Part shown: positions 61,311 to 64,000 of the stretch, piece after piece | Position numbering within the stretch: the stretch's first letter is position 1 | Layout: every line of letters starts with the position of its first letter | Assembly (NCBI GenBank): GCA_014084085.1 | Contig: NPFB01000003.1 | Location: 11,576 to 75,575 of the forward strand | From: Hondaea fermentalgiana | Taxonomy: Eukaryota; Sar; Bigyra; Thraustochytrida; Thraustochytriidae | Direction: 5' to 3' | Length of the DNA: 64,000 nt | The notes under the pieces: model-generated | Seen by the model: the letters and a program-made list of their open reading frames with translations, nothing else | Databases searched by the model: none | What the model was told of the DNA's origin: nothing | Position numbers and translations under genes: made by a program

Positions 61311-64000
61311 ATGTCTGCGGCCGGGATTGAGGATGCGATCACATTACTGTCCGAGGGTACCAAGCATTTGAGGTATGTCAACAGCAGCAAGTGGTCGAGA
61401 GATGTGATCTGGGCTGACCGATAAATGAATGCTCTACACGGCCCGATTGGCGCTATCTTTGGTGACTTTCCACAACCCCTTAACTTTTTTACCTCATTAT
61501 CCATGATGCACAAGCGCAGTCTTCGGGGTAGAAAAATCGGCGACGATGGCGCAAAGGCGCTGGCAGATGTGCTTGCGGAGAACTCGTCGCTGCAGACGCT
61601 AAAGTAAGTATTGTCAAGGGTAAAAGGCCTGTGCGCAGAAAGCAAGAACGACTGACCAGACACCACAATTTTGTCTCATCGCACCAAACGAATGCGCAAC
61701 GCTGCTGTCAATCGCTGTCATTCTGCGCTACGCATGTTTGCTTCGCCGTCTCTACCACGATGCACGAGCGCAGTCTTTGGGAAAACAACATTGGCTCTGA
61801 TGGCACAAAACCACTGGCAGCTGCGCTCACGAAGAATTCGTCGCTGCTGACGCTTGAGTAAGTATCAGTGAGGAAAGAAGGACTGCACGAAAGGATCAAA
61901 CCATGCTGACCAGCAGCTACGCTGTAATGAGCAACTGACTTGTCGCACCAACCGTATGTACATCCCCGTCAATGATTCTTACATCACGATATGCACGTTT
62001 TGATTCGCAAATTTGTCCATTATCCGCAAACCCAGGCTTAATTACAATGAAATCAACGATGATGGCGCAAAGTCGCTAGCAGATGTTCTCGCAGAGAATA
62101 CGTCGCTGTTGACGCTAGAGTAAGTGGTGATGAGGAATGAGGGGCTGTGCGCAAGGGGCAAAACGACTAATCAACAAGAACGGTACAATGAACATATTAC
62201 ACTATACGGATGCAACATGCTGCCGTCAATGATCCTCACATGACGCTATTCCCGTCTACCTCACCACATTGTCCATGATACAAAAGCTCAGTCTTGAGGA
62301 AAATGGAATCGGTAATGGTGCCGCAAAGGCGCTAGCTGGTGCCCTTGCAAAGACTTCATCGCTGCAGACGCTCAAGTAAGTGACAGGGAGCAACGAGGAA
62401 CTCACCACGTGTCAAGATCAAGAACGACTGACCAGCAAGAATTTCGGAATGAATCTATCGCACCAAACAGATCCGCATCGCTGCCGTCAATCGTTCTTGT
62501 TTTCATTAAAATCATGTTGCTATTCACGTGTGTTTCATGACGTCGTCCCATGATTCATGAGCGTAGGCTTCACCGGAACAAGATCAGCTATGAAGGCGCA
62601 AAGGCGCTGGCAGATGCGCTCGTGAAGAAATCGTCGCTGCAGACGCTAAAGTAAGTAGCAGTGAGGAGAGAAAAAATGTGCACAAGGAGCAAGAACGACT
62701 GACCAGCAAGCACGTTTCGTCTTATTCTATAAACTTGTCGCACAAAACAAACGATCAACGCTGCCTTCAATCGCTTTCACACTGCACTGTGCACGTTTGT
62801 TTTCGCTGCTTTGTCCATGATGCACAAGCGCAGGCTTCACCGAAACTTTATCGGCGATGATGGCGCAAGTGTACTTGCAGATGCGCTTGTGATGAACTCA
62901 TCGCTGCAGGCGCTAGAGTAAGTAGCAGTGAGCAGTGAGAAGTGAGAAAAGAAGGCTTGTCCGCAATGACCAAGATCGACTGACCAAAAAGCATGTTGCA
63001 AATGAAAATTGTCACACCAAACGTATGCAAACGCTGCCGTCAATCGTTATTACACTCTGCCATCAACGTCGTCTTTATCACATTGTCCGTGCTGCACGAA
63101 CGTAGTCTCGGGGTTAACAACATTGGCGATGGTGGCGCAAATGCACTAGCAGATGCGCTTGTGAAGAATTCGTCGCTGCAGATTTTAGAGTAAGTTACAG
63201 CAAGGAATACAGCAATAAAAGTAAGGGGCATCCACAAGGAAACAAGAATAACTGATCAGCGAACACATTGCAATTCAACTGTCGCACCAAACGTTTGCAA
63301 ACGCTACCGAAAATCGCTTTTACACTGCGCTATGCATGTCTGCTTCACTACATTGTCCATAATGCACATGCCCAGTCTCGGGGACAACAAAATTGGCCCG
63401 GGTGGCGCAAAGGTGCTTGCAGATGCGCTCACTATGAACTCGTCTCTGCAAGTACTGGAGTAAGTAACAGAGAGAAAAGAAGGATCGTGCGCAAGAAAAA
63501 AGAACGACTTACCAGCGAGCACGTTACAATTTGAACTGTCGCACCCAATGTCTGTGCAACACCGCCATCGATCATTCTAACACTGTGCTATGCGCGTTCG
63601 CTTCACTGCATCGTCCATAATTCACAAGTACAGGCTTCAGAATAACCATATCGGTGCCGAAGGCGCGAAGGCGCTGGCGGATGCGCTTATGGAGAATAAG
63701 TCACTGGTGGTGCTAGTGTAAGTAACAGTGGAGAACAAAGAAGAAGGATCGTGCGCATCGTGCAAGAACGACTGACCAGCAAGCACGTTGCTGCTTCACA
63801 ACACTGTCCATGTTACGCAAACGCGCAGGCTTTGGCGGAATGGGATTGGTGATGATGGCGCCAAGGTGCTAGCAGATGCGCTTGCGAAGAACCGGTGGCT
63901 ACAGACGCTGGAGTAGGTGCAAATGGAAAACAAGGATTGTACGCAGCGGCAACAATGACTAACCAGCAACCACGTTGCAATGCTCATCTTGCATCCGAAT
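61311..64000 (+). CDS. Ribonuclease-inhibitor-type LRR protein, one repeat per exon (5' part, continues beyond window)
   Basis: Spliced model: exon 0 61311-61372, then ten 84-bp exons 61520-61603, 61774-61857, 62036-62119, 62292-62375, 62567-62650, 62834-62917, 63106-63189, 63376-63459, 63634-63717 and 63829-63912. The next intron runs off the end. Exon 0 encodes MSAAGIEDAITLLSEGTKHL plus two bases. All introns are GT-AG and phase 2 (mostly GTAAGT; GTATGT first, GTAGGT last), 111-191 nt. Each exon encodes one 28-residue LRR of the type LxxNxIGxxGAKALADALxxNSSLQTL, like NLR/RNI proteins. No exon contains an in-frame stop. RNI-type LRRs form curved protein-binding surfaces; ligand and the rest of the protein are unknown. 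The start is the only ATG in good context (GACAATG) before exon 0's donor. Confidence 0.85.
61520..63912 (+). repeat. Tandem exon-plus-intron units (about 255-275 bp) of the LRR gene
   Basis: Exon starts are spaced 254, 262, 256, 275, 267, 272, 270, 258 and 195 bp. Introns share blocks in the same order: GACTGACCAGC soon after the donor, TCGCACCAAACG, CGCTGCCGTCAATCG, and CATTGTCCATGATGCAC just before the acceptor. The last complete intron (63718-63828) lacks the middle blocks. The similarity shows that whole exon-intron units were duplicated in tandem. Confidence 0.88.

Noticed and set aside
61604..63828. Introner-type intron insertion as the source of the similar introns
   Set aside because: All introns sit at the same phase and same place in the repeat; duplication of whole exon-intron units explains this more simply.
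61520..63912. Regularly spaced repeats that could be mistaken for a CRISPR array
   Set aside because: The repeats are 84-bp coding LRR exons, imperfect, with GT-AG intron borders, in eukaryotic DNA.

Overview
The window is nuclear DNA from a eukaryote, most likely a marine stramenopile protist of the labyrinthulomycete (thraustochytrid) kind. This is an inference from gene content and style. Genes are GC-rich, nearly all are single-exon (one runs 14.5 kb without an intron), they use the standard code, and they alternate in convergent and divergent pairs. Typical eukaryotic genes are present: alpha-tubulin, ERCC1, the AC40 subunit of RNA polymerases I/III, a HECT ubiquitin ligase and a GRWD1-type WD40 protein. 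Phe/Tyr synthesis is encoded as a fusion whose dehydrogenase part resembles plant-type arogenate dehydrogenase. Most non-coding spacers are full of simple repeats (GGCA, AAGC, GATT, GCGT, CAG, CT).

1-18 kb: the last codons of alpha-tubulin; a MINDY-type deubiquitinase (-); an NBR1-like autophagy receptor (+); an O-acetylhomoserine sulfhydrylase (+); an unknown basic protein (-); a membrane-anchored TKL kinase (+); a polytopic membrane protein (-); tRNA-Thr(UGU) (-); an unknown protein (-); a mitochondrial-type acyl-CoA dehydrogenase (+); and an unknown secreted or membrane protein (-). 18.6-33.1 kb: one 4825-residue HECT E3 ligase with three SPRY domains, a UIM, two UBA domains and a MIB/HERC2 domain. 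33.5-43.1 kb: a protein with two cyclic-nucleotide-binding domains, a kinase and a PP2C phosphatase (-); GRWD1/Rrb1 (-); and a low-complexity hypothetical protein (-).

43.1-46.5 kb is a repeat-rich spacer without a credible gene. It is followed by an SDR protein with the sequence hallmarks of halohydrin dehalogenases (+), an SLC35B-like nucleotide-sugar transporter (-), a 100-N assembly gap inside an (AAGC)n tract, and ERCC1 (+). 51.0-54.2 kb encodes a prephenate/arogenate dehydratase - arogenate dehydrogenase - aminotransferase fusion (-). 54.2-57.4 kb is a gene-free spacer containing a very AT-rich core (20% GC over 180 bp). Then come POLR1C/AC40 (-), a putative GPI-anchored glycoprotein (-) and, at the right edge, a leucine-rich-repeat gene. 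In that gene each 28-residue repeat is exactly one 84-bp exon bounded by phase-2 introns; ten such exons are visible and the gene continues out of the window.

The genes do not form a pathway cluster. Three themes recur: ubiquitin and autophagy (MINDY, NBR1-like, HECT), amino-acid and sulfur metabolism (sulfhydrylase, aromatic fusion, acyl-CoA dehydrogenase) and signalling (TKL kinase, cNMP-kinase-phosphatase). The strongest leads for novelty are the cNBD-kinase-PP2C protein, the trifunctional aromatic enzyme, the halohydrin-dehalogenase-like SDR and the exon-per-repeat LRR array.
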